Source: Marivivens aquimaris (GTDB lineage Bacteria; Pseudomonadota; Alphaproteobacteria; Rhodobacterales; Rhodobacteraceae). From it: DNA of 64,000 bases. Positions 47,829 through 56,322 of this stretch are shown here, piece by piece (the first letter of the stretch is position 1; every line of letters begins with the position of its first letter). The notes below the pieces were generated by a model. It was not told the origin of the DNA and ran no database searches. It saw nothing but the letters and a program-made list of their open reading frames with translations. A program made the position numbers and the translations under genes. Location of the stretch: the NCBI RefSeq assembly GCF_015220045.1, contig NZ_JADBGB010000001.1, forward strand, positions 2,783,001 through 2,847,000, given 5' to 3'.

Positions 47829-49041
47829 AGACACTCCAAGGGTTCTCGACCTGAGTAGATTGGCCTCGCGGGCCGGGAAAACCCTGACTGGAATTGACCG
47901 TGTGGAACTGGCGTATCTACGCCGGTTCCTTGCTGATTCTGCACCCTGCTTTTTCCTCTGCCGGACTTCGCACGGTTTCGTGCTGATGGACCGCGCTGGC
48001 GGGAAGGCTTTCGAGAAGGCTGTGACAACTGGCGCATGGGGGCGGGCGGACCTGCAATCCTACCTCGCGCGGCGCAAACGGCATGAGGTCCGCGCGGCGC
48101 ACAGTCTTGTACGGCGCCACCGGATCGGTCGAGGGCGGCACGGTCGCTTGGTGCTGCTGCTAACGACCTATCTGCCCGCAAATTCGGAGCTTTACCTCAT
48201 CGGTCACCAGAACCTTGATGAGGCGACGCTTCAGGCACTCGACGTCGGATTTGGCGGCAATATCAACGTCATGATCCACGACACCATTCCGCTCGATTAT
48301 CCGGAAACACAGCGGCAGCGGGTTGTGGAACGGTTCGAGGATGCCATCAAAGCGGTGTCGAAACATGCGGCGCGCGTCATCTGCATCTCTGATTTCGCGG
48401 CAGAGCGTGTGAAACAGCACCTTGAAAAAGCGGGCAATGTACCAAAGATCATTGTGTCTCACCTCGGCGTCGACAGGCCCGATCCGAAGTTCGCCGAAGT
48501 CCCGAAACATATCGATCTCAGCGACGACTACTTTGTCATCGCGGGCACTATCGAGCCGCGCAAAAACCACATGCTGCTTCTTGAAGTCTGGCAGTCGCTC
48601 GATCCCGAAAACCGTCCGCGTCTGTTTGTTTGTGGATCGCGCGGGTGGCTGAACAAGACCGTTTTCGACCGGCTCGACCGCGGGATAAAAGGGGTGGAGG
48701 AATATCCCGACCTGAGCGACGGAGCTTTGGCGGCGATCATTCACGGCAGCCGCGCACTGCTCTGTCCGTCGCTCGTCGAAGGCTTCGGACTGACACCGGT
48801 TGAGGCAGCCTCCATGGGCGTTCCGGTCATTTGCTCAAATATTCCCGTATTCCGCGAAATACTTGGAGATTATGCCGATTATCGCGATCCTCGGGATAAC
48901 TTTTCTTGGCGAACTGCCGTTAACGAAATAATGGGAGTATCAAGAGAAGAACATGTGACAGCCTTCGTGCCATCGACGTGGGAACAACACTTCTCTAAGG
49001 TATTTGGCACAAAGTCTGCACACGCTAAGCCTGAGCAGTAA
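47809..49041 (+). CDS. Glycosyltransferase family 1 protein (GT4-like)
   Basis: 410 aa, GT-B fold. The C-terminal donor domain has AGTIEPRKNHMLLLEVW and EGFGLTPVEAASMGVPVICS, the E-x7-E motif of GT4 enzymes. The N-terminus (DTPRVLDLSRLASRAGKTLTG) is conserved-looking in this group, so the start must be before it; I chose the GTG at 47809, but neither this nor the ATG at 47788 has a ribosome-binding site, as expected for a gene coupled to galE. The sugar transferred cannot be inferred. Confidence 0.84.
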   Translation: MDTTTNEDTPRVLDLSRLASRAGKTLTGIDRVELAYLRRFLADSAPCFFLCRTSHGFVLMDRAGGKAFEKAVTTGAWGRADLQSYLARRKRHEVRAAHSLVRRHRIGRGRHGRLVLLLTTYLPANSELYLIGHQNLDEATLQALDVGFGGNINVMIHDTIPLDYPETQRQRVVERFEDAIKAVSKHAARVICISDFAAERVKQHLEKAGNVPKIIVSHLGVDRPDPKFAEVPKHIDLSDDYFVIAGTIEPRKNHMLLLEVWQSLDPENRPRLFVCGSRGWLNKTVFDRLDRGIKGVEEYPDLSDGALAAIIHGSRALLCPSLVEGFGLTPVEAASMGVPVICSNIPVFREILGDYADYRDPRDNFSWRTAVNEIMGVSREEHVTAFVPSTWEQHFSKVFGTKSAHAKPEQ

Positions 49042-49055
49042 GCGGAGAGACGGAT

Positions 49056-50066
49056 TTGGGTTTCTGGAGTTCATATCGGCTTCGGCTGGAGCGGCGTCAC
49101 CGCTTGGTGCGCGCGATCCGCAAGCGGCGTGAACTCGAACAGGTTGCCGACCGCACGAGCCAGATCAGACCGAGCGATCTTCTCGTCTTCTCGACTATGC
49201 GGAACGAGGACCCGCGTCTACCGCACTTCCTTGACTACTATCGCGCGATGGGCGTGAACCATTTCCTGATCGTGGATAACGACAGTGATGATGGCGGCCG
49301 CGAATTCCTTGCCGAACAGCCCGACGTTTCCATCTGGCGCACGTCCGCCAGCTACAAGCGGTCGAAGTTCGGGATGGACTGGATTAACTGGCTTTTGCTG
49401 CGTCACGGCCATGGGCACTGGTGCCTCGTCGTCGATCCTGACGAGCTGTTCGTCTATCCGTTCTGCGATTCCCGCCCCATCCGCGCGCTGACCGACTGGC
49501 TGGACGCATCGTCGATCCGTTCGTTCTCTGCCATGCTGCTCGACATGTACCCCAAGGGGCCGATTTCGAGCATTCCCTATCGCCGTGGTGACAACCCGCT
49601 CGATATTGCGCAGTGGTTCGACAGCGGGAACTACACCATCAGCCGCAATAGCAAATACGGGAACCTGTGGATCCAAGGCGGCCCGCGTGCGCGCGAATTT
49701 TTCCAGGATATGCCGGAGCGTTCGCCCGCGCTGAACAAGGTGCCACTGGTCAAGTGGGACCGCCGCTACGCCTATGTTTCCAGCACGCACATGCTTCTGC
49801 CGCGCGGTCTGAACCAGGTTTACGACGAATGGGGCGGCGAGAAAGCCAGCGGCATTCTTCTGCACACGAAATTCCTCGATACGCTAACCGTCAAAGCGGC
49901 GGAGGAAATGTCGCGCGGTCAGCACTACGCCGGCAGCCACGAATATCGCGCCTATTTCGAAGGTCTGAGAGATAACACCGATCTCTGGTGCAAGTGGTCG
50001 GAGAAATACATCAACTGGCGCCAGCTCGAAATTCTGGGGCTCATGTCCAAAGGAAACTGGGCATGA
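49056..50066 (+). CDS. Glycosyltransferase family 2-like protein (DUF4422/GT92-like class)
   Basis: 336 aa. The pattern STMRNEDPRLPHFLDYYRAMGVNHFLIVDN followed by WCLVVDPDELFVYPF (DxD near 126) is that of the Glyco_tranf_2_4 group, often found in bacterial polysaccharide loci. HMLLPRG near the C-terminus may carry the second metal-coordinating His. The start is TTG at 49056 with GGAGAG upstream. Its stop overlaps the next gene by four bases. My sub-family label is approximate. Confidence 0.78.
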   Translation: MGFWSSYRLRLERRHRLVRAIRKRRELEQVADRTSQIRPSDLLVFSTMRNEDPRLPHFLDYYRAMGVNHFLIVDNDSDDGGREFLAEQPDVSIWRTSASYKRSKFGMDWINWLLLRHGHGHWCLVVDPDELFVYPFCDSRPIRALTDWLDASSIRSFSAMLLDMYPKGPISSIPYRRGDNPLDIAQWFDSGNYTISRNSKYGNLWIQGGPRAREFFQDMPERSPALNKVPLVKWDRRYAYVSSTHMLLPRGLNQVYDEWGGEKASGILLHTKFLDTLTVKAAEEMSRGQHYAGSHEYRAYFEGLRDNTDLWCKWSEKYINWRQLEILGLMSKGNWA

Positions 50067-51766
50067 CACAGACGCAGGTTGGTATCGTCATGCTCATCCA
50101 CTCGGCCTTCAATAGGGCCGAGCAAGTGATCCGTCATTGGTCCGCTGCGGGATCGCCCGTTGTTGTCCATGTCGACAAGGCGGTGAACGATGAGAAATTC
50201 AAAAGCTTCGTTGGGAAGCTTCGCGACCTTGAGACAGTGCGTTTTTCCGAACGCCATCGCTGCGGTTGGGGCACATGGGGGCTTGTGGCCGCAACGCAGA
50301 GCGGCTCCGAGGTCATGCTCAAAGAGTTTCCGGATGTCACGCACGTTTATCTGGCGTCCGGATCGTGTCTGCCGCTGCGCCCCGTGGCCGAGCTGACCGA
50401 ATACCTCAGCCAGCACCCGCGCACCGATTTCATTGAAAGCGCGACAACTGCGGACGTTCCGTGGACGGTAGGTGGGCTCGATCAGGAACGGTTCACGCTG
50501 CGCTTTCCGTTCTCATGGAAGAAACAGCGCCGCCTGTTCGACTGGTATGTCGATTTCCAGCGCCGCATCAAATTCCGCCGGAAGATTCCCGAGGGCCTCG
50601 TGCCGCACATGGGGTCGCAGTGGTGGTGTCTGACGCGTCAGACGCTTTCGGCGATCCTCGAAGACCCTGAGCGTGACACCTACGATCGCTACTTCAAGAA
50701 GGTCTGGATTCCGGACGAAAGCTACTTCCAGACGCTCGCGCGCCTCTACTCTCCCAAGATTGAGAGCCGTTCGCTGACCCTGTCGAAGTTCGATTTCCAA
50801 GGGAAGCCGCACATTTTCTATGACGACCACCTCCAGCTCTTGCGGCGGTCGGACTGCTTTGTTGCGCGGAAAATCTGGCCCCATGCGGACCGGCTCTATG
50901 ACACATTCCTCGGTCCTGCGTCCGAACTGCGTGCGAACGAGCCGAACCCCGGCAAGATCGACCGTATCTTTGCCCGCGCCGTTGATCGCAGAACGCGCGG
51001 CCGTCCCGGCCTCTATATGCACAGCCGTTTCCCGAACGATGACTGGGAAAATGGCGTCACTGCGAGCCAGTTTTCGGTGTTCGAAGGGTTCTCCGACCTG
51101 TTCGAAGACTTCAACCCGTGGCTGGCCAAGGCGACCGGCGCCCGCGTGCACGGACATTTATTCGCGCCAGACAAGGCCTGGTTCGAAGGCGGTCAATCGA
51201 CGTTCGTTGGTGGGTTGTCGGATTCTGCCGAGCTGCGGGACTACAGCCCGCGTAGCTTCCTGCGCAGCCTTGTCTGGAACACGCGCGGTGAGCGCCAGTG
51301 TTTCGAATTCGGCCCGCTGGACAATCAGGCGATCAGCTGGGATCTCGCACGCGACTCGAATGCGCAAATTAGCGTAATTTCAGGTGCTTGGGCCGTCCCG
51401 CTGTTCAAATCAAACCGCAATTTCGCGGACCTGCGCGAAGAAGCGGCACGGCTGCAGAAGATCGAAAGCGAGCACCTCGACATTCTCCGTTCGATTTACA
51501 CCAAATCGAAGGTGCGTATCTGGACCATGGCTGACTTTATCGAGTCGCCGATGGAAGCGCTGCAAACCGTGGTCGACGAAATCACGGGCAAAAGCCTGCG
51601 CCGCCTTAACGAAGCGCCGCGGATGGCGGACCTGACCGGCTTTGGTCAATTCCTGCAAAATCTCAAGAACCAAGGGATGCACCCCTATCTTATGGGCGAT
51701 TTCCCTGTAGAATCGGCACCAGTCAACGCGCCGCGCCCCAAGCGCAAACCCTATCTGGTTCGATAA
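50063..51766 (+). CDS. Two-domain GT14-like (core-2/I-branching) glycosyltransferase with extra C-terminal domain
   Basis: 567 aa. Residues about 1-290 match the Branch/GT14 fold of beta-1,6-N-acetylglucosaminyl- or xylosyltransferases: VGIVMLIHSAFNRAEQVIRH, VYLASGSCLPLRPV and a WIPDESYFQTL motif where the catalytic Glu is expected. Residues about 310-567 form a separate domain that I know only as a DUF attached to such enzymes (FEGFSDLFEDFNPWLAKATG, VWNTRGERQCFEFGPLDNQ). ATG 50063 overlaps the previous stop and follows AGGAAA. Role in branching the glycan is inferred. Confidence 0.8.
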   Translation: MTQTQVGIVMLIHSAFNRAEQVIRHWSAAGSPVVVHVDKAVNDEKFKSFVGKLRDLETVRFSERHRCGWGTWGLVAATQSGSEVMLKEFPDVTHVYLASGSCLPLRPVAELTEYLSQHPRTDFIESATTADVPWTVGGLDQERFTLRFPFSWKKQRRLFDWYVDFQRRIKFRRKIPEGLVPHMGSQWWCLTRQTLSAILEDPERDTYDRYFKKVWIPDESYFQTLARLYSPKIESRSLTLSKFDFQGKPHIFYDDHLQLLRRSDCFVARKIWPHADRLYDTFLGPASELRANEPNPGKIDRIFARAVDRRTRGRPGLYMHSRFPNDDWENGVTASQFSVFEGFSDLFEDFNPWLAKATGARVHGHLFAPDKAWFEGGQSTFVGGLSDSAELRDYSPRSFLRSLVWNTRGERQCFEFGPLDNQAISWDLARDSNAQISVISGAWAVPLFKSNRNFADLREEAARLQKIESEHLDILRSIYTKSKVRIWTMADFIESPMEALQTVVDEITGKSLRRLNEAPRMADLTGFGQFLQNLKNQGMHPYLMGDFPVESAPVNAPRPKRKPYLVR

Positions 51767-51772
51767 TTTTTG

Positions 51773-53191
51773 ATGGCCAAATTCGATTATTTCGTCGTGT
51801 TCGCAGAGATGCGGACCGGCTCAAACTTTTTGGAAACCAACCTCAACGCTTTTGACGGCATTCAATGTCACGGCGAGGCGTTCAATCCGCATTTCATCGG
51901 CTACCCGAACGCCCATGCGATCCTTGGTGTGACGCAGGGCCAGCGCGAAATTGACCCGATGCACCTCGTGAAAACGATCCGCGACAAATCGGATGGCATC
52001 GGGGGCTTCCGGTACTTCCACGACCACGATCCGCGCATTCTGGACAATCTTCTGGCGGACAAACGTTGCGCCAAGATCATCCTGACTCGCAATCCGATCG
52101 AGAGCTACATTAGCTGGAAGATTGCGCAAGCGACGGGTCAGTGGAAACTGACAAACGTCAAAAATGCCAAAAGCGAGGTCGTATCGTTCGATGAAGGCGA
52201 GTTCGAAAACCATCTTGCCGCGCTGCAAGAGTTTCAGGTGCAGCTACTAAATTCGCTTCAGAAGTCCGGTCAGACCGCGTTCTACGTCGCCTATGAGGAC
52301 CTTCAGGACGTCGACGTGATGAACGGGCTGGCAGCGTTCCTAGGTGCGGATGCGCGGCTGGACGGGCTGGATAAGACTCTCAAAAAGCAGAACCCTGCAC
52401 CGATCTCCGACAAGGTCGACAACTTCCCACAGATGGAAAGTGCGCTGGCGCGGCTCGACCGCTTCAACCTGACCCGCACCCCGAATTTCGAGCCACGTCG
52501 TGGCGCGATGGCACCGCAATTCGCGGCGGCTGCAAATTCTCCGCTTCTGTATATGCCGGTGCGCGGTGGCCCTGAGGCGGCGGTCGTCGCGTGGCTGAAA
52601 TCGCTCGATGGCGACAATGTCCGCACGGGGATGAACCAGAAAGACATCCGTCAGTGGAAGCGCAAGCACGTCGGGCATCGGACCTTTACCGTGCTCCGCC
52701 ACCCCGTCGCTCGCGCCCACTCGGCGTTCTGTGAACATATCCTCGGCTACGGCGATACGACGTTTGGCGAAATCCGGAAAACGTTGAAGCAGATGTTCAA
52801 CGTTCCGTTGCCGAAAGAGACGCCGCCGACCGAAAACTATGACGCCACGGCACATCGGGCGGCGTTCATCGGTTTCCTCGAATTTCTGAAGGCAAACATC
52901 GCGGGGCAGACATCGATTCGCGTCGATCCGGCGTGGGCCACGCAGACCGCAGTCGTTCAGGGATTCGCGAATTTCTGTTCGCCCGACATGGTGATCCGCG
53001 AGGATCGGATCAAAACCGATCTGGCGTACCTCGCGTTCAGTGTCGGCCGCGACGATGCGCCGGACTTCGATACGAACTGCGATCCGTATCGTGGGAAACT
53101 CCAGTCGATCTATGATGCTGAAATCGAAAAGCTCGCGGCTGATGTCTATCAGCGCGACTACATGACGTTCGGCTTCGGAAGCTGGAAATAG
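51773..53191 (+). CDS. Two-lobed sulfotransferase-like protein (NodH-type annotation)
   Basis: 472 aa. The N-terminal half has the PAPS-binding loop AEMRTGSNFLETNLNA (5'-phosphosulfate loop, residues 14-20) and the 3'-phosphate motif KIILTRNPIESYISW (Arg106, Ser111). The second half contains FTVLRHPVARAHSAFCEHI (about 306-324), which looks like another 3'-phosphate motif, but without a clear PAPS loop before it. So the protein may be a tandem sulfotransferase with one active and one degenerate lobe. It would transfer sulfate from PAPS to the glycan. The ATG at 51773 has no clear ribosome-binding site. It is convergent with ptsN, 2 bp apart. Confidence 0.78.
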   Translation: MAKFDYFVVFAEMRTGSNFLETNLNAFDGIQCHGEAFNPHFIGYPNAHAILGVTQGQREIDPMHLVKTIRDKSDGIGGFRYFHDHDPRILDNLLADKRCAKIILTRNPIESYISWKIAQATGQWKLTNVKNAKSEVVSFDEGEFENHLAALQEFQVQLLNSLQKSGQTAFYVAYEDLQDVDVMNGLAAFLGADARLDGLDKTLKKQNPAPISDKVDNFPQMESALARLDRFNLTRTPNFEPRRGAMAPQFAAAANSPLLYMPVRGGPEAAVVAWLKSLDGDNVRTGMNQKDIRQWKRKHVGHRTFTVLRHPVARAHSAFCEHILGYGDTTFGEIRKTLKQMFNVPLPKETPPTENYDATAHRAAFIGFLEFLKANIAGQTSIRVDPAWATQTAVVQGFANFCSPDMVIREDRIKTDLAYLAFSVGRDDAPDFDTNCDPYRGKLQSIYDAEIEKLAADVYQRDYMTFGFGSWK

Positions 53192-53193
53192 CC

Positions 53194-53661
53194 TCAGGCG
53201 ACTTTCTGGGTGGAGTGCGCTTCGGTCAGGATCGTGTAGAGCGTAGCCGGATCGCTGTTGGCCCGCAGCTTCGCACAGATATCCTTGTCACGCATGGTAC
53301 GCGAGACCAGAGCGAGCGCCTTCAGGTGCTCTACGCCTGCTGCGTCGGGGGCAAGCAGAGCGAAGACCAGGTCAACCGGCTGGCGGTCCACCGAGTCAAA
53401 ATCGATAGGTTTATCAAGGCGTAAGAACAAACCACAAACCTTGTCCGCCTTTTCGAGGCGGGCATGGGGCAGAGCGATACCCTGTCCCACGCCGGTAGGT
53501 CCGAGGCTTTCGCGGTCGACCAAGGCGTCCACAACATCGGTGGCATCGAAACCATAGAACTGTTGCGCCAGATCAGCGATGTCGTGAAACAAGCGCTTCT
53601 TGCTGGTCGAGGCCGAAATGGTCTTGACCGCTTCTGGTCGCAGAATAGCCGAAAGTTGCAT
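53194..53661 (-). CDS. ptsN: PTS IIA-like nitrogen-regulatory protein PtsN
   Basis: 155 aa, EIIA-Ntr fold. The phosphorylation site is His66 in GIALPHARL, and VVDALVDRESLGPTGVGQG precedes it, as in the family. PtsN is phosphorylated by the PTS-Ntr chain and regulates potassium uptake, nitrogen metabolism and stress response. AAGGCGAG precedes the ATG. It follows hpf by 35 bp on the same strand, the usual lptB-(rpoN)-hpf-ptsN order. Confidence 0.93.
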   Translation of the reverse strand: MQLSAILRPEAVKTISASTSKKRLFHDIADLAQQFYGFDATDVVDALVDRESLGPTGVGQGIALPHARLEKADKVCGLFLRLDKPIDFDSVDRQPVDLVFALLAPDAAGVEHLKALALVSRTMRDKDICAKLRANSDPATLYTILTEAHSTQKVA

Positions 53662-53696
53662 TTACTCGCCTTGGCGCCTGTACTCGAGCTGGGCGC

Positions 53697-54263
53697 TTAA
53701 CGCGGATCTACCCAACCAATGTTCCCGTCTTCACGGCGGTAAACCACATTCAGGCCGCCATGCTTCTCGTTGCGGAAGACCTGAACCGAACCGTGTGCGA
53801 GCTCCATCTGCATGACTGCTTCGTTGACCGAGAGAGCGGGGATTTTCATCTCCATCTCGGCAATGATCACAGGTGCGTCGGTTGCTGCTTCGGCCTCATC
53901 GGACTCTTCCGTTGCGGCGAGGATATAAGAGGAACCGGCCATAAGTTCAACCGGAGTCGAGCGCTCGGCATGGTGGTCCTTCAGACGGCGTTTGTAGCGG
54001 CGCAGTTGCTTGTCCATCTTTTCGCAGCACGCATCGAACGAGCCGTAAATATCATGGGTATGGGCGCGGGCCTGACAGGTCAGGCCGGTTGAAAGGTGCA
54101 CAACGGCTTCACACACAAACTCTGAGCCCGACTTGGAAAACACGATCACGGCGTCGGTCGGACGGCCGGCGTATTTTTCGAGGGTCGCACCGAGTTCGGT
54201 TTTGACGTGGCTTTGAAGAGCATCACCGACATCGATCTGTTTGCCGCTAATTTGGTACCGCAT
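53697..54263 (-). CDS. hpf: Ribosome hibernation-promoting factor, long form
   Basis: 188 aa. The N-terminal ribosome-binding domain (MRYQISGKQIDVGDALQSHV, HLSTGLTCQARAHTHDIYGS) is joined by a linker to a C-terminal dimerisation domain (IPALSVNEAVMQMELAHGSV, VFRNEKHGGLNVVYRREDGN), as in long HPF that drives 100S dimers in stationary phase. GAGAGGAG lies just before the ATG at 54263. A consensus-like promoter is about 170 bases upstream, so hpf-ptsN can be transcribed apart from the lpt genes. Confidence 0.94.
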   Translation of the reverse strand: MRYQISGKQIDVGDALQSHVKTELGATLEKYAGRPTDAVIVFSKSGSEFVCEAVVHLSTGLTCQARAHTHDIYGSFDACCEKMDKQLRRYKRRLKDHHAERSTPVELMAGSSYILAATEESDEAEAATDAPVIIAEMEMKIPALSVNEAVMQMELAHGSVQVFRNEKHGGLNVVYRREDGNIGWVDPR

Positions 54264-54434
54264 TGTAACTCCTCTCAATTGCTAGGCACGGGACATGACA
54301 GGTAGCACCGCGTTATCGCGGGGCCACAGGCGCCGTGTCTTAGGGAAGATGACATTGTGATGATTGCAGCCGCTCTGGGGCCTTGAAACCCTGAGGGAGC
54401 GCGCAGTGAATTCACGAACATTGTCATCAGTTTC

Positions 54435-54463
54435 ATGACACGACTGTTCACGCCGTTTGTCAA
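54435..54463 (-). promoter_or_regulatory. Candidate promoter of hpf-ptsN
   Basis: On the minus strand TTGACA (54458-54463), 17 bases, TGTCAT (54435-54440), in the 228-base gap between lptB and hpf. The rest of that gap includes the palindrome GTGAATTCAC (54406-54415) and no recognisable gene; rpoN, found here in many proteobacteria, is absent. Confidence 0.5.
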
Positions 54464-54491
54464 TGAGTCTGAGGGAGTATGCGAATTCCGC

Positions 54492-55244
54492 TTAGTTTAC
54501 GCGGAAAGATTGACCAAGGTAGACGCGGCGGACGTTCTCGTCTTGGACCACTTCTTCGGTCGTACCGGACATGAGAACCTTGCCGTCGTGCAAAATGTAA
54601 GCGCGATCAACGATCTCCAGCGTCTCACGAACGTTATGGTCCGTGATCAGCACGCCGATACCGCGGTTCTTCAGATCGGCGACAAGATGCCGGATTTCAC
54701 CGACCGCGATGGGGTCGACACCGGCGAAAGGTTCGTCGAACAGCACGTATTTCGGGCCCGCGGCAAGGCAACGCGCGATCTCCACACGGCGGCGCTCACC
54801 ACCCGAAAGGGCCAGCGCAGGCGCGCGGCGGAGGTGTTCGATCGAGAACTCTGACAGCAATTCCTCAAGGCGGCGCTGGCGGCGGTTCACATCCTTCTCC
54901 GCGATCTCGAGGATCGACAGGATATTGTCTTCGACGTTGAGGCCACGGAAGATCGACATTTCCTGCGGCAGGTAACCGATCCCGAGGCGCGCACGGCGGT
55001 ACATGGGCAGGTTGCTGACTTCGCGGCCATCAACGGTCACGCGCCCGCCTTCGGCGTTTACGAGGCCTGCGATGGAATAGAACGTTGTGGTTTTACCGCA
55101 GCCATTGGGACCAAGGAGGGCGACGACTTCACCGCGACCAAGCTCGAGCGATACGTCACGAATGACGGTGCGCTTGCGGTAGCTTTTGCGAAGGTTTTCG
55201 ACCTTGAGGCCGACATCACCTTCTGTGACGGCGAGATCAGGCAT
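54492..55244 (-). CDS. lptB: LPS export system ATPase LptB
   Basis: 250 aa. LptB powers extraction of LPS from the inner membrane with LptFG. Walker A GPNGCGKTTTF (about 42-52), signature LSGGERRRVEIAR, Walker B YVLFDEPFAGVDP and the His switch TDHNVRETL are all present. Its start overlaps the last base of lptA. The next gene downstream (hpf) is 228 bp away. LptFG genes are not in the window. Confidence 0.96.
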   Translation of the reverse strand: MPDLAVTEGDVGLKVENLRKSYRKRTVIRDVSLELGRGEVVALLGPNGCGKTTTFYSIAGLVNAEGGRVTVDGREVSNLPMYRRARLGIGYLPQEMSIFRGLNVEDNILSILEIAEKDVNRRQRRLEELLSEFSIEHLRRAPALALSGGERRRVEIARCLAAGPKYVLFDEPFAGVDPIAVGEIRHLVADLKNRGIGVLITDHNVRETLEIVDRAYILHDGKVLMSGTTEEVVQDENVRRVYLGQSFRVN

Positions 55245-55723
55245 CAGTTGTTGCCTTGGACAAAGGTGGTGCGGACGCGTCCCGTCAGTTCGGCGTTGCC
55301 GGTCGACAGGTCGATGTTCATGGCGCTGGCAGAGATCGCGCTGCGGCCTTGGGTGACGAGCACGTCGCCGGTCAAGTCGAGCGATTTGCCTGCGAGGTCA
55401 TAGTCTGCTTCCTGCGCTTCGACGGCATCGGTTGCGGTGACGAAGGTTACGCCGCCGGAGGCCAGAAGATGCATGATGTCGCCGGTTTCGTCGTCGTATT
55501 CGACAGACACTGTTCCGGCGGAGATACGCAGATCGCCCTGAACGATGAGCACTTCACCGCTGAACGTCGCCTGACCGTTTTCCTGATCGACCGAAAGCGA
55601 GTCTGCAGTGATTTCAACGGGTGCGTCGGGGTCCGGCTCAATCGCGCCAAGCGAGATGTTGGTCTGTGCCATGAGCGGCGAGGACAGAGCGGCGAGGGCG
55701 AGAGCGGCATAGAACGAACGCAC
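55244..55723 (-). CDS. lptA: LPS transport periplasmic protein LptA
   Basis: 159 aa. A Sec signal peptide (MRSFYAALALAALSSPLMAQ, cleavage after the AQ region) precedes an OstA-like beta-jellyroll: APVEITADSLSVDQENGQAT, VLIVQGDLRISAGTVSVEYD and DVLVTQGRSAISASAM. It forms the bridge for LPS across the periplasm. It overlaps lptB by one base and lies 11 bp from lptC. The context, not sequence similarity alone, makes the name firm. Confidence 0.9.
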   Translation of the reverse strand: MRSFYAALALAALSSPLMAQTNISLGAIEPDPDAPVEITADSLSVDQENGQATFSGEVLIVQGDLRISAGTVSVEYDDETGDIMHLLASGGVTFVTATDAVEAQEADYDLAGKSLDLTGDVLVTQGRSAISASAMNIDLSTGNAELTGRVRTTFVQGNN

Positions 55724-55734
55724 GGTGTAATTCC

Positions 55735-56319
55735 TTATTGCTGGGGCTGATATACCAGCCGGACGCCCTGATTGAAAACAATATGAGCGCCTTCTGACCC
55801 GCGTGTGATCGACAGATGGCCTGCCGTGAGCGCGCCGTAGGGAGCACGAACCTCAAGCGGAGCGATGGACTCCACAGTGCCTGCATCAAGGTCGGCATTT
55901 AGGCCCTGCGTCTCCATCAGATAGCCGTCGGTAGCATCAAGGCGAACCAGATTGTGCAGATTGACGAGGCGGCTGGAGGTATCGACCTCGCCCACGCCTG
56001 CGCCGATGTTGACCGAGCGGCCATCGCCGGTTTGCAGGTTGATTGCGATTTGCTCGACCGCAAAGGCTCTGCTGTCTTCCAGCGGACGAGCGACCTTGGC
56101 AGAGACCGCAAACGTGTCACCGTCCACCGTCACGCCAGAGATATTCGGCCCTGCGAGGCGCGGTTTGCTGGCGATATCTTCGATCTCCGCATAGGGGATC
56201 GTGTCCACATCGCTGTTTGTGCGGGCGAATAAAAACAGTGTCGAAAGTAGCGCAAGTGAGGCCAGCGGAAGGATCACCTTCGCGTAGCTGACGAACTGAC
56301 TGTAGGAGTTGTTCGGCAC
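55735..56319 (-). CDS. lptC: LPS export protein LptC
   Basis: 194 aa. One N-terminal membrane helix (about 11-29, VSYAKVILPLASLALLSTLF) is followed by a periplasmic domain of the LptC/OstA type (ISGVTVDGDTFAVSAKVARP, ETQGLNADLDAGTVESIAP). It passes LPS from LptFG to LptA. The sequence is divergent from E. coli LptC, so the call leans on position: it lies between kdsD and lptA, as in most proteobacteria. Confidence 0.88.
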   Translation of the reverse strand: MPNNSYSQFVSYAKVILPLASLALLSTLFLFARTNSDVDTIPYAEIEDIASKPRLAGPNISGVTVDGDTFAVSAKVARPLEDSRAFAVEQIAINLQTGDGRSVNIGAGVGEVDTSSRLVNLHNLVRLDATDGYLMETQGLNADLDAGTVESIAPLEVRAPYGALTAGHLSITRGSEGAHIVFNQGVRLVYQPQQ

Positions 56320-56322
56320 CGC

